Assembly: GCA_036346375.1 (NCBI GenBank) | Contig: CM070504.1 | Span: forward strand, 8,925,890-8,989,889 | DNA: 64,000 bases | Direction of reading: 5' to 3' | Origin: Guadua angustifolia | Taxonomy: Eukaryota > Streptophyta > Magnoliopsida > Poales > Poaceae | Shown: positions 1 to 11,296 of the stretch, piece by piece | Position numbering within the stretch: the stretch's first letter is position 1 | How the letters are laid out: every line of letters starts with the position of its first letter | Translations under genes and position numbers: made by a program | Notes under the pieces: generated by a model | What the model was told of the DNA's origin: nothing | Databases searched by the model: none | What the model saw: the letters and a program-made list of their open reading frames with translations, nothing else

Positions 1-3000
1 GAAGCTGGATGTACGCTGAGAACCGTACGAGTGCTGAGTACCTTAATGGCGTCTCCACATTCAAAAGAGCTGCAGAGGAGGATATGTTTAATAAGGGGGT
101 GCAATTCATGTCATGTCCGTGCATTGATTGCGAAAAATCAAGATGTTTCAAACTTCAGTATGAATCAGATCGGCTAACACTTGATTCGAAGGGGTTTCAA
201 AAGGGGCTATACATGTTGGACCAGTCATGGCGAAGAGCATAATATACAGGAAGCAGCAAGTAGTGTTAATATCGTCGACGATGTCAATGATATGTCGGAT
301 GATCATATCGATTGTGCTTCCGATGAGGACAAAGTTGCACGATGACAATTTGGATCAGATACGCGATGCGTAAGAAACCTTGATGACAGGGAATATGGAT
401 GATTCGGGGCTTAATGGAGGACTCGGAGAAACCTTTGTTCGCAGGGTGCAAGTTGAAATACACAAGGTTGTCATCCGTGCTTCAACTACTCAAATTGAAG
501 GCAAGCAACGGTTGGTCCGACAAGAGTTTCACAACAATTATACGCCTATTGGCGGACATGCTTCCAGAGGGAAACGAGTTGCCGACAAGCACCTACAAAG
601 CCAAGGTGTTCTTTGTCCCTTGGGAATGGAAGTAGAAAGAATACATGCATGTCCAAACGATCAGATCCTGCACCGCAAAGAGTACACAAACTTGCATATA
701 TGTCCGTGTGCAACGATCCCAGACAAGCGTAAGAGTTATTCAGATGATGATGGCGAGAGCATTGAGGTGAAAAAGGTACTCTGCTAAGGTGGCATGGTAT
801 CTGCCTGAATTCCCCGCTTGAAGCGTTTGTTTGCGAACCCAAAGGAGGCAAAACTGCTGCGTTGGCACTTTGAGGAGCGAAGAATGATGGAATGCTAAGG
901 CACCGCCGATTCCATCCAAAGGAGAAACATCGACAGGAGCTTTCAAGAATTCGGTGCGGATCCGAGAAATATAAGGTTTGGATTGAGTACAGATGGAATG
1001 AATCCTTTCGGTAACATGAGCACGCAAGCATAGCACTTGGCGTAAATCTCAGATTACAACCTTCCTCCTTGGTTGTGTATGAAGCGGAAGTACATTATGT
1101 TGTCTCGTGCTTATCCAAGGACCCAAACAACTCGGGAACGATATTGATGTGTACCTAGCTCCATTGGTGGAAGATCTAAAACACTCGTGGGTTACCGGGT
1201 ACACGTATGGGATGCGTATAAACGAGAGAACTTTACTTTGCATCGCTTGTTGTTCTCGCACTATAAATGATTACCCCGCCTTGCTAACTGTCGGGGCGAG
1301 TACAAAAGGAACCAAAGCACGCACTCACCGCTTAGATGATACCGAGAGTTTATGGTGAATCACTCCGCAAAAACCGTGTACATGCGTCATCAGTAGGTTC
1401 CTTCGAGGAATCACCCATATCGCAAGATGAAGCAACTTTTCGACGGAAGGAACGAAATGGTCCAGCTCCAAGGCGTTTGGAGCGAGAGATGTTCATGACA
1501 TTGTTAAGGATTTGATGTTGCGTATGGAAAGGGACGTAAATCAAGTACCCGTGAAAAGAGCATGTGGAAGAAGAGATCAATATTCGGGACCTACCTTATC
1601 GAGCACCTAGAAGTTCGCCATCGTGATCGATGTCATGCACGAGAGAAGAATGTCCGTGACGGCGTGATTGGTCTCTTACTCAACATTAAGGGTAAAACAA
1701 AGGATGGTATCAACGCACGGCTTGACTTGGTCGATATGGGCATAAGACTGAGTTAGCACCGAAAGAGATCGATAAAGGCCGACGCATTTGGAACTCGCTT
1801 GTTATACTCTGTCAAAGGCCGAAGAACTGAATCGTGCGCTGCTTGCATGGTGTGAAAGTTCCGTCCGGTTACTCTCCAACATGAAGAGACTTGTTTCATT
1901 GGAAGATTTGAAATTAATCGGCATGAAGTCTCATGATTGTCATGTCTTGATGACACGATGCTCCCTATCGCAATTAGAAGTATTTTGCGGTCAAGGTTCG
2001 TGGAGACAATCACTAGGCTGTGTTATTTCTTTAACACAATCGCCGAAGGTCATCGATCGAGAAGGACTAGATGCTCGCAAGTCGAGGTGGTGATGACTCT
2101 ATGTAATCTTGAGATGTATTTCCCTCCATCATTTTTCGATATCATGGTCCATCTCATTGTTCACCTTGTGAGAGATAAAGATATGCGGCCAGTTGTTCCA
2201 CGTAGCATGTACCCGCTCGAGAGGTACATGGGAATTCTCAAGTCTTACGACGAATCGATCTCGTCGGAGGGTAGCATTGTCGAAGGTTATGCAATGTAAG
2301 AGGCCGCCGAGTTCTCGTCGATTACATGGCCCAGTCGAACCAATAGGTGTGCCTCGATCTCGCCATGAGGGGAGGCTCTGTGGTATGGGGACCATCGGAA
2401 GGAAAGCAATCACGCCGATTCGGTTGATTATGCTCGAGCCCATTTCACGGTTTTGCAACACATGGTCAGTAGTGTCCGCCTATATCGCCGAAAGCACAAG
2501 CAATGGCTAAGGCAAGAGAATCCAAAGACGGCAGAGTCTTGGATCACGAGACAAAGATAACCTTGAGCTCAACAAATGATTGAAGGAGCGACCTATCACT
2601 GAGGAGCTCGTCCGATGACACGCCGACATGGTTGGCAAAGGACCAACTTTACAGCTTGTCACATGGAAAGGATATGACTTAAATGGGTACACATTTTACA
2701 CGAGAGATCAGGATATGAAGAGCACAAACCGTAAGCAATGGTGTCCGTGATAGATGCATTCAATAATACTGGTTGGGTTGACGAGGAGCTCCTACTATGG
2801 GTTCATAGAGGAGATATGGGAGCTCGACTTCGTGCTTTTCAAGATTCCCTATTTGGTGCGTTGGGTCCACCTCCAAAGACGTGAAGGTCGACAGAATGGC
2901 ATCACTATCATGTGGACCTCGAACGTGTTCGGATACCAAGACGAACCATTCGTACTCGCTAACCAAGTTGTTCAAGTCTTCTATGTAACCGACCGCCCAA

Positions 3001-3180
3001 CAAGAAGCGCCACGTAGTTCTTCAGGAAAAGGAGAATTGTCGGAGTTGAGAATGTAGTAGATGAGGAAGAGTACAATCAATTTGATGAGTTGCCACCTAT
3101 CGAAAATGACATCCTGGTCCCGGAAGAACAACATGAGGAAGCAAGCTACACACGCGTCGATCATCATGAAGGGCTAATTT
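1..3180 (+). pseudogene. CACTA (En/Spm) TNP2-type transposase, broken and cut by the window start
   Basis: This is the transposase that would excise and insert a CACTA element. Domain order is recognisable by eye across shifting frames. The transposase-associated domain (SWMYAENRTSAEYLNG, CPC) lies at about 1-250. The TNP2 core lies at about 400-1300, with LMEDSEKPLFAGCK, NGWSDKSF, MLPEGN and HACPND. The DUF4218-like region lies at about 1790-2330, with VKVPSGYS, LKLIGMKSHDCHVLM and YFPPSFFDIMVHL. The DUF4216-like region lies at about 2670-2975, with YYGFIEEIWELDF and DEPFVLANQVVQVFYV. The acidic C-terminal tail runs to about 3180. Reading needs more than ten frame changes and passes several stops, so it cannot make a full transposase. 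The true start lies left of the window because conserved residues precede the first visible ATG. The family order is established knowledge; the assignment is by recalled motif similarity. Confidence 0.9.
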
Positions 3181-3312
3181 TCATACAAAAGAATAAGCAT
3201 GTGGTATGTAGTTATGAGAAGGGTGCATTGTCATCATGCTTACTAATTTTCATGTGTAATAATATTACATTAATGCTATTGTAAAGATGATACGACCCAT
3301 CATGCTTTGTAC

Positions 3313-3412
3313 ATATGATTGTGATGATCTTTGTAAGTAGCTCAGAAGCATCCGAATTATGTATATATGATTGTGATGATCTTTGTAAGTAGCTTCAGAA
3401 GCATCCGGATTG
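3313..3412. repeat. Two-copy tandem duplication downstream of the transposase
   Basis: The stretch beginning ATATGATTGTGATGATC and ending near AGAAGCATCCG occurs twice in a row, starting at about 3313 and 3365 (period about 52 bp). It lies just past the transposase tail, so it falls in the 3' untranslated region of the CACTA gene. The two copies differ by only a few bases. Confidence 0.75.
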
Positions 3413-3813
3413 ATGGAAAAGATGCAAGTATAAGAGCACGATTTATTCGTTAATATCAATATGATTCCAAATACACGATTCAAAGATGGCCATTCGGATA
3501 TAATTGATGACAAGAATGTAATCATGTCTACTTTGGCAATATGGAAATAGTTGTATGTGATTGCTCTCAGATTTTAGGGTTTGAATTGAGGATTAGAACC
3601 TCCACTTCAACCACAAGATAGCCTATATTCTGTTAAAGACAACTTTCCCGTAAGATACAACAAAGTGGCATGCATAAGAGTCGATCGAACGAACCGACAA
3701 GTGAATGTCAAGTGAACAAGATATATCATGACGGTTCTTTAACATAACATCAGGATAAAGATTTGTCCTGCATTTGTTATGTTACCCAACCGCTCAGGAT
3801 ATCTCAACATCGA
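3413..3813. other. Spacer between transposase and hairpin array
   Basis: About 400 bp with no gene seen. One degenerate half-unit of the following hairpin repeat (ACGGTTCTTTAAC) occurs near 3731, which suggests the array once extended to the left. No CACTA-type terminal repeat was found here, so I do not read it as an element boundary. Confidence 0.4.
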
Positions 3814-4060
3814 GAGCGGTTCTATTATAGAACCGTCGTGATGTCACCAACATCACGCAGCGGTTCTATTATAGAACCGCCCGTGATAACCAACATCCTG
3901 CACGGTTCTATAATAGAACCGTCCGTGATGTCACCAACATCACAGACGGTTCTATTATAGAACCGTCTGTAATATCTAAACATCACAGACTGTTCTATTA
4001 TAGAACCGTCTGTGATATGTCATTACAGACCGTTATATTATAGAACCGTCTGTGATGTTA
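3814..4060. repeat. Array of six hairpin (inverted) repeats inside the CACTA element
   Basis: Six near-perfect palindromes lie at about 3814, 3859, 3901, 3943, 3986 and 4026, one every 38-45 bp. The core is CGGTTCTA-TTA-TAGAACCG. In the best copies the arms extend outward to ACATCACAGACGGTTCTA and its complement, giving 18-bp arms and a 3-base loop. The array lies immediately upstream of the second gene's leader. CACTA elements are known to carry arrays of transposase-binding repeats near their ends. By analogy these could be binding sites or promoter elements; that role is inference. Confidence 0.9.
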
Positions 4061-4133
4061 TTTCTTCTATATATCTCCCGTGCGCAGATCTCATTCACAT
4101 GCGCCAAACCCTAAACCTTGAGACGTTTTGCCT

Positions 4134-4405
4134 CCTGGCGGCCTCCCCCCTCGGCGTCCTCCCTCCCCTCCTCGGCCTCAAGCGTCCTCCCCCTCCCGGC
4201 GTCCCCCGGCCTCGGCGTCCTCCCCCTCCCGGCGTCCCCCGGCCTCGGCGTCCTCCCCCGCCCTCGGCGTCCTCCCCCGGCCTCGGCGTCCTCGATCCCC
4301 CTCGGCGTCCTCCCCGGCCTCGGCGTCCTCCTCGGCGTCCTCCCCCTCGGCGTCCTCCCCCGGCCGCGGCCTCCTCCCCCTCGGCGTCCTCCCGTTCGGG
4401 CTTCA
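4134..4405. repeat. GC-rich minisatellite (CCTCGGCGTCCTCCCC-type units)
   Basis: Imperfect tandem units of about 12-27 bp are built from CTCGGCGTCCTCCCC with variable spacers. Because the units lack A-rich triplets, several frames on both strands stay open. This produces spurious proline/arginine-rich and glycine-rich reading frames that should not be taken as genes. It forms most of the predicted leader exon of the second CACTA gene. Confidence 0.85.
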
Positions 4406-4779
4406 ACCGTGAGTATTTCTGGGGGACTAGCCATCGAGCTAGAGGCCGTTTCTCGATCTGGAGGCACTGCCTGGCCATTTGCTCTATTTTTCGGTGTTGC
4501 TCTGCTAGTTAGTGAGTTCTGGGACACTTTCTGTGATTATTCTCGGACTTGCAAAGGGGCCAGTCGATCTGCGGCTTGGGGACCTTGCGTGTGGGCTTAA
4601 TGTTCAGTGATGATTTAGGGGATGGAATAGACTAATTGTGACAACAAATCTTAGCAGTCAATTTCACTTTCATATATATATATATTTGATTAGTGTGAGT
4701 TCGGCAGTGATGTTTGTTTTACGGTTGTTTAAACAAGAGCAAGAATTAGTTAAAATGTCTTTGTTCTGGTTGGCTAGGA

Positions 4780-4852
4780 GCGATGGTGCTGTGGTTGTAC
4801 ATGTTCATATGTGAGATGGTGCTGTGGTTGTACATGCTGTGGTTGTACATGG
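4780..4852. repeat. Short tandem repeat in the predicted intron
   Basis: The motif GATGGTGCTGTGGTTGTACA occurs twice and its second half (GCTGTGGTTGTACATG) a third time. It lies within the AT-rich predicted intron, close to two (TA)n microsatellites. Confidence 0.7.
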
Positions 4853-5327
4853 TCCTGGAATAAAACAGGGGAAACCTTTTGATCTAAAATATATATATAT
4901 ATATATTTGATTAGCTCTATTGCAAACCTGTCTTTATATGCTTAGTTAGTGAATATGCATATAAGATAACTAATTGAGTAGATTTATACTTAACCTGTCA
5001 AGTATTAAATCTGTTATTGAGATAAAGTTGTCACAATCTAGTCTATTACTTGTCCATTGTGGCGAGGAGGGCCTTTTAAGGCAACCCGACATCTGAGAAC
5101 ATTCAAACAATCAATATGAGCTTTATGCTAATTGCTTTATTCGTAATAATGTATATGTTCATATGTGAGATCCCGAGCTTCGCTCAATTATTCTCGTTAA
5201 GCTGTCAAATGGTTGAATCCATATGTATTTTTCTGGCTTGTCATTGTGTGGATGTCCTAGTTTTAGGGGAGGTGCTGCCGAAATTTTTATTAAGTTCGGC
5301 AACCTCCTAGTTCGCTTCTTTTGCTAG

Positions 5328-5438
5328 AAGGCTAATAACAAGCCATCTAGGCTAGTTCTTTTAAAAGGCTAATAACAAGCCATCTAGGCTAGTTCTTTGA
5401 AAAGGCTAATAACAAGCCATTTAGGCTAGTTCTTTTAG
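5328..5438. repeat. 37-bp tandem repeat, three copies
   Basis: Three nearly identical units start at 5328, 5365 and 5402, each containing AAGGCTAATAACAAGCCAT followed by TAGGCTAGTTCTTT. They lie just upstream of the acceptor that precedes the second gene's ATG. The spacing is exactly 37 bp, so slippage or unequal exchange is recent. Confidence 0.85.
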
Positions 5439-5528
5439 ATGCAAGTATAACAAACTCATTCACTCTAATGTGATTCTATTTGTTCTTCACTTTTAGTTCG
5501 CCTGAAACTATTTTAACTTGTAAAGAAG

Positions 5529-7124
5529 ATGTCGTCCTCTAATCCATCGTCTGAAGGACATGATGTGGCCTCAAAAGAAGGATCGACCCGCGCTGCAAGA
5601 GGACCAAACAAAAGGCCAACAGACCGATATACCATTACAGAGATCGATCCAGATGATGGGGCCCCTAGAAAGCCAAAAAAGGCGGCGAATGCATTTCGGA
5701 GTATGTGTGGGATAGTAGGCCGGGAACGGGTTCCGATCACGCTATCTTCCTGGAGGTTGGTGACTATTGAGGCTCGCAATGCCTTGCTAACGGAAATTTT
5801 TTCATCATTCAACATTCCAGAAGAATCCGCCCCTAGTGCGACGGTATGCCTTGCTAGCGGCAGAAAGGCATGGAAGACCTTAAGCATACGCTTACGAGAC
5901 TACGCCAAGAAGGATCTGGTTCCATACTCGAAGTATGGGTTCATTGATGAGGACACGTGGGCGTTTTGTTGGGATGAAGACCACGATTTAATTCATGCGT
6001 CACAATGAAACAAACAAGGCCTTGCAAGCAAGGAACACTCACCCCACAGACTCGCAACCGCTGCTCTGGGAGGAAGAGAGAGCAATGGCACAGGAGGACG
6101 AGGAGGGTATCGCGCCATTTCCATCGATCACAGATGAACGTGCAGAGGCGGCTAAGAGCGAGAGCGAGGTCGATGCCACGTCCTCCATAGCTGTCTCCTT
6201 CGTAAACCCCGGGACGAGGAAGTGCCGCCAACGCCGTAATATATAAATCGAACTACCAATTTTACGTAATTAGTCCATGACTTCATAAGTGAAATAACTT
6301 GTCCGGATCTTGCAGCGTTGAGTACACAATCGTGCGATGGCTCTTTTTTCCCAGACAGAGAGAAAGATGCACTGTCCATAGCCTTGGGAAACAAGGAACA
6401 CCCTGGTCGTACAAGAGGCAAAGGGGTTTTTGTTCCATGGAAAACTGGATTCCCAGACGACTTCCACATATACCGAAATAAGAAGAGAACTAGAGCCGAG
6501 CGCGAGTCAAATCTTATAAAGAATTTGGAGGACAAGTTGAGAGGAGAGTTGAGAGAAGAGTTGAGGGGAGAACTGAGAGAAGAATTTCATGAAAGGATAC
6601 GAATCCTCGAGGAAAGGCTCACCAATCAAGAAAAAAATACTTCACAAGCCCCAGAAGTATGTCCGCAAGTCAGCCCCACTGCCCGTAAGAGCAGCTGTGC
6701 ATCCGTTCCTCCAAGTGACCAAGATGAACATAGCGGACTTATCTCAGATGTGACATTAAAAGCGACCACACAGTGCAATCTCCAAGTGAGAATTAGCAAT
6801 GGCACCGTTCCTCCGACGGCTGCTTGGGGCATGGCGATCCATCCCCAAAGGGACCATGGTGCACGGTACCATCATAGCGCGGTTTCACCAAGGTCAATGT
6901 GGACGGTGTTTGATAGTTTCAAAATTGTCGATCTACAGAAGCCGCCAAACGATGAGATCGTGAAACTTGGGGATGCCATTGGCACATTCATCCAATGGCC
7001 TAGCAGCGACATCTCCCTGGTCGCCCCTTCTGTCATGCAACAACCGCGACGATCTGATTCGCCTATTGTATCGCTGCCCGATCGGTTGGCTACTAAATCG
7101 GCGATCGAGAGCGACTCCACTTGA
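5529..7124 (+). pseudogene. Second CACTA gene, N-terminal and central part
   Basis: This is the accessory protein gene found in rice-type CACTA elements, often annotated only as a transposon protein. Exon 2 opens with ATG at 5529 (MSSSNPSSEGHD) and reads cleanly for 159 residues through RGPNKRPTDRYTITEIDP and a region with AFRSMCGIVGRERVPI. A frameshift near 6000 is needed to continue into EALQ/EEERAMAQEDEEG-like sequence. A predicted intron at 6236-6315 (GTAATA...TTGCAG) leads to the next exon. That exon has EHPGRTRGKGVFVPWKTGFP and a long charged, probably coiled-coil run of LRGELREEL repeats at about 6530-6650. The last open stretch stops at 7124. In related elements this protein may bind subterminal repeats; here that role is inference. 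The hairpin array upstream and the protease domain downstream belong to the same unit. Confidence 0.7.
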
Positions 7125-7129
7125 TATAC

Positions 7130-8265
7130 ACAATGTTGACCTCTTTCCTACCCATTCCTCTCCGTGAAGGGTTCATACAAAACAAAGAAAGGCAAGGGCA
7201 AAAGAAGAAAGAAGCCCGGCAAGAACAAGTTGACTATTCATCTGCCGAGTTGGCTAAACAATACAAGCTAGGAGAGCCGCATTAACGAAAGGCAGCGTAA
7301 CTTCACTTAGTATACCTTGCCAACAATTGCATAAGTGGTATCTCCAAGAATTGGAAAGCCAGAGCGTGAACGCATAACAAGTATCGGCGTTAAGTTCAAG
7401 TATGAACATCTATTCAACGACTCGTGGGGGCTTCTTCACGGTCGATTTTCTCGACTTGTTCCATCTCTACAACCTCGACGCCATCGACGCCAAGACTCAT
7501 AAGATCTTTGGACCTTGTAAGTGTGTGCTATCACAGGTCTACATTCGTCTAATAGTGATAAATGTCCTCCAATATATATATAATCCGCCTTTGTATATAT
7601 AGATACATGCAACTTGAAGCGACAAAGAAGAAACTATCGATCGGTTTCCTCGACCCACATATAGTCTCAAAGCAAACAATGGATGATGATATAAACATGG
7701 TCGAGAAATACGTGATAGAGGCATTGCTAGCACAAAAGGATAAAGAATTCATACTTATACCCCATAACCCAGGGTAAGTGCTACCACATGCTATACTTTG
7801 GTCTGTACTGTGCACACAACTTTGTTTTGTTCATTGTCCATTGTGATATACCTATGTAGGTATCACTAGGTTCTCATTGTAGTTGAACCAGCCACAAACC
7901 GGGTTAAGTACCTTGATTCCGGACGTGGCGGAAACCACGACTTGGTACCTATCGCAAAATTACTCACCAGGTAATCACGTTTCCTACGCATATGGTCGTG
8001 TAAGTTGTTCCGAGTTTATATTGCTATTGGAATGGCTTAGGCTAACCTTTTGCAATCTTGTAGAGCGCTCAAACACGTGAAAGATTGGACTAAACTACAA
8101 CATGATTTGAACTTTCCGTATCCGCTATACACAACAATTCTATATCAAACCTCGTAGTGACTCTAGAACTAACCGTAGGTTTTATTTGCGATGCCACCAA
8201 AGAAGGTCCGGAAATAACCTATGTGGATTTTATGTTTGCTACAACATGCAAACCATAAATCGCCG
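7130..8265 (+). pseudogene. ULP1-like (C48 family) cysteine protease domain of the second CACTA gene
   Basis: The exon signals and catalytic motifs follow the family order. An exon with KKLSIGFLDPHIV begins after an acceptor at 7602 and ends at a GTAAGT donor at 7774. The next exon (7860-7970) carries the catalytic His codon at 7864-7866 and the Asp codon at 7915-7917 in YLDSGRGGNHDLVPIA. After a third intron (7971-8063) the sequence reaches a Gln codon at 8198-8200 and GNNLCGFYVC, with the Cys codon at 8222-8224. So the His-Asp-Gln-Cys set of SUMO-type proteases is visible. The Trp expected after His is a TAG stop, and further frame changes occur, so the copy is dead. ULP1 domains captured by plant CACTA and Mutator elements are known. 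The domain may act on SUMO-like tags, but no substrate can be inferred here. Confidence 0.75.
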
Positions 8266-8269
8266 CTAA

Positions 8270-9229
8270 AGAAAGTAGCAATGAGATAACATGTCATTGA
8301 AAGTTTACCTCAACCTTTATATGCTACTTCGTTGTCTCACTAAGACATCAACTTGGACTTTACGTGACACATTTAGGGATTTCCCAAAATTTCATTGTCA
8401 TATAAAGAACTAATCCCTGTTCCCACCTTTTTGGTTGATGGCATCTTCTTTCTACTGCTATCTGTGCTTCAAATGCTGGAGGGTTTTCACAACCCCGTAG
8501 CACGCCTGTTGCGCGCGCGCTTTGAAGTTTTGCAGTAAGACAGGAAGGCCAAGACCGAGATAGGGAGATATGGTGCTACAAGAACTAACGTCGCATCTCT
8601 ACATCAGAAACTACCCGCTATCCCAGACTCCCTAGTTTTTGCAGCTGGGAAGCATGGTTCTGCCCGCAGCTGCCTAGTGGCGTCGACTTGCTTCGGCCAG
8701 GTCTAGGGGCTCCGAAATCTGGGAGTCCGTACGAAAGAAATCAAGTACAGTATTCTCCTTCACGCACCACAAAAGCAAGCAGCTCAAAAGGTAAGTACTA
8801 CTTTAGTCTGGTTTTGTTTGTTTCGTTTTTTTTTCTTTCTCTTTTTTTGGAACTGAGGATGTGCCACTGCGAGCATCTCATTTCATCAAACAGTTAGTGC
8901 TGCAGTGGACTCCGGTGCAACATTATCGATTCGGCACTGTTCTCAGCATCAATAGCGTGTGCATGGTGCTGTGCAAAGCGAGAAGCCAGGGCCGATCGCA
9001 GAGTACCGGACCGAGGAAGGGAAAAAATGAGATGGGCCCTCCCATGCATTGGCTTGGGCTGCCTCGCGCTTGTAACTTCCCCATTTCGCGGGCTGCTAGT
9101 CTGCTACAAGCTAGGCTAAACACGTTTTCCCCTTTCCATCCGCCCTCTCCACCTTGAAAGCCAGCCCTGCCGCCGCAGCATCTCTGTCCTCCATCCTCAG
9201 CTCCGGTGAGCCATCATAACCAGACAGCT
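8270..9229 (+). other. Unassigned region with leader-like sequence and two splice-donor signals
   Basis: No protein family was recognised. Two stretches look like 5' exon ends: CTCAAAAG|GTAAGTACT near 8790, and a CT-rich segment at about 9125-9205 ending CTCCG|GTGAGCC. The second resembles a plant first exon followed by an intron that later received the MITE at 9233. No matching coding exon was found downstream, so this is only a candidate promoter and leader. The right terminus of the CACTA element should lie in or just before this region but was not found. Confidence 0.3.
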
Positions 9230-9232
9230 TAA

Positions 9233-9515
9233 GGTCCTGTTTATGGGGTTTAAAGTCAATTTTAGCTTCTAAAAAGACCAGTAAGCTCCCACCAAACAGC
9301 TCAGCTTTTAATCGATTTTTGACATAAATTAAAAATCATATATAACTAACAAAAGTCAAACGCTGAAAGCTGGGTTGGACCTGTTTTTGCAGCTTTATTG
9401 CTGAGAAAAATTAGCTATTTATTAAATAATCTCTTATAAAAAGCTACAGCCGCTTTTCAGCTCAAAAGACTAAAAATAGCTTTTCAAAAAAACTACAGCT
9501 CCACCAAACAGACCC
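9233..9515. mobile_element. Tourist-like MITE (PIF/Harbinger type)
   Basis: The element begins GGTCCTGTTT and ends AAACAGACCC, an imperfect terminal inverted repeat. It is flanked by the 3-bp duplication TAA (9230-9232 and 9516-9518). The interior is AT-rich and non-coding, with self-complementary stretches (CAGCTTTT near the left end, AGCTTTTC near the right). A 3-bp TAA duplication is the established hallmark of Tourist/PIF-Harbinger elements. Confidence 0.85.
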
Positions 9516-9518
9516 TAA

Positions 9519-9955
9519 CTCTATGACCTCCACCACAAACCATTAAAAATTTCATCGCGCACGCCTCTTTCCCTTCAAAATTGATTGCCACAACGCTTTC
9601 CTCACTCTTTTGAGGCCCCAGTCGTGCCACTTACGTAGGGTGTCACTGCTTGAGTCGTGACCCCGGCGACTACTGTGTTTGATAGCTTGTCACCTCCAAC
9701 TACGCTAGCTCGCGCCATGCGCATCATGTGTTACGCTTCATCTTGCTGAATATCGCTGTCAACATCATCGACCCCTATAATTCCCATGGAGCGCCATCGC
9801 CATGCTCCACCGTACCTCTGTGGCGCCGCCGCCAGCACGTCAACGCTACCATCAACATCCTTGTGTCTAGGTTGTGTGTGCTCATGCGCGCGCTGCCTTG
9901 CACCTCTCAATGTTAGAGCTTATCACAATCTAACTCGCCGCTATGCCCACATCAT
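9519..9955. other. Spacer, no gene seen
   Basis: A moderately GC-rich stretch with short open frames only. Nothing recognisable as a gene, repeat or regulatory element. It is the left flank of copy A of the long repeat. Confidence 0.3.
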
Positions 9956-11296
9956 TGTAACGGCCTTAAAAAACTTTTTCAAGCTAAAAATATGTGTTAT
10001 TTATTTGTGTCAGCTTTTTCTGCATTTTAGAAAATGATAAAATCCTTTTCTCTTTAAAACATCAACACAAAATGAATTATAAAAAAGAGGTGCTGATAAA
10101 ATAGTGGGGTTAATTTCTATTAAAACTAGATGTGGTCAGTGGCCTCTCCAAAAATTTTCATAAATTTTGGAATCTGTTTGCTACAGAAATCACCATTGTT
10201 GCTGCTCTGGTGACCATTGGTCCCTGAGCTGCACAGTTTTTCATCGCCAACAACCCTAGGAGCCATCTCTGTGAGCCGTTCTCAACATCCCCTATTTTTC
10301 TGCCTTTTCCCTTGGAGCCCTGCTGGAGCCGACACTAACGCCGTCACTGGTGTGACTTCAACCATCTCTCGCCTCATCGCCACCCCCTAGAGCATCGACG
10401 TCTACCCCTCTCTCATTCCAATGCTTGGTGTCACCGTCCTTTTTGTGCTGACCATCAAGCTCTCCCCTCATGTGCTCTCTCTCTCTCTCTCTCTGACTAA
10501 TAGGTCCCACCTGTCCAATGGCATATTAGCATGATTAATCATGTTTAAAATCTAATTAGGTAATTAGTGACTAATGAGCCTATGACACATAGGTCCCATT
10601 TGTCGGTTTCTTAATTAAAACTTGATGTACAATTTGAGTGACATGTGAGCCCAACCCTTTAAATCAGTTTATAAATTCGAATATATAAAAGGCATTTTTA
10701 GTTTTAAGAAAAGATGCTTTCTCCGTAGGTTAGCGCTTTTGGCGGAATACGCCTTGGACGTCACCCTTTATCCCATTTTTCTTTTTTTTTAGGATTTGCT
10801 TAACCAAACCAACTTCAAATGTTTATAAATTTCACATACGAACTTCAAATTGAATTAAACTTGTTTCTAAATTTTTATAAAATCAAGAACTTTCATAATA
10901 TGCAGAATATCTGGATTTGAAATCTATCTATATTCTTTTGGCTCTTATTTATGCTATTTGGTGTTATGAATGTAGATACCGACATCTCAGAAGCTCTCGT
11001 TGACGAGCTAGAGCAACGGCCTTTGTTCAACAAGCAAGGCAAGCACCCCTTTGACTATATTGATCACATATTTTATTGTTATGTATGTTGTCTTTAAATT
11101 ATTGTATATGTGTGTAATTTCAGAAAAAAAAAATTGGTATGTTGATAAGGTTAATAGATATGTCCTTATTGTCACATTAATCCTTCATTGATAGATTGAT
11201 ACCCTTATAGTTTGATAAAATATGGAGGTTGTAGATTAAACGAAGTAGATGATGCTTAGCCATGCTTGCCGATACTAGACTTACTAGGTTGTAAAC

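Larger units (their letters stand above)
4085..5496 (+). promoter_or_regulatory. Leader exon and first intron of the second CACTA gene (predicted)
   Basis: A GC-rich leader starts around 4085 after the hairpin array and runs to a good splice donor at 4409 (CC|GTGAGT). The downstream acceptor TTGTTCTTCACTTTTAG ends at 5496, 33 bp before the ATG at 5529. The roughly 1.09-kb AT-rich interval between them has (TA)n runs near 4672 and 4890 and two sets of short tandem repeats, and looks like an intron. Exon ends are predicted from splice signals only. No TATA box was pinned down with confidence. Confidence 0.5.

Noticed and set aside
3814..4060. Hairpin array as a CRISPR array
   Set aside because: The units are palindromes separated by near-identical short spacers, there are no cas genes, and the context is a plant transposon.
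4012..4600. Several overlapping Pro/Arg- and Gly/Arg-rich open frames on both strands
   Set aside because: They are all products of the GC-rich minisatellite, which lacks stop triplets in most frames. No domain or consistent start supports any one of them.
8660..8675. CTAGTG at about 8668 as the right end of the CACTA element
   Set aside because: The preceding bases do not resemble the expected TTCTTGTAGTG-type inverted end, and there is no left end in the window to pair with.
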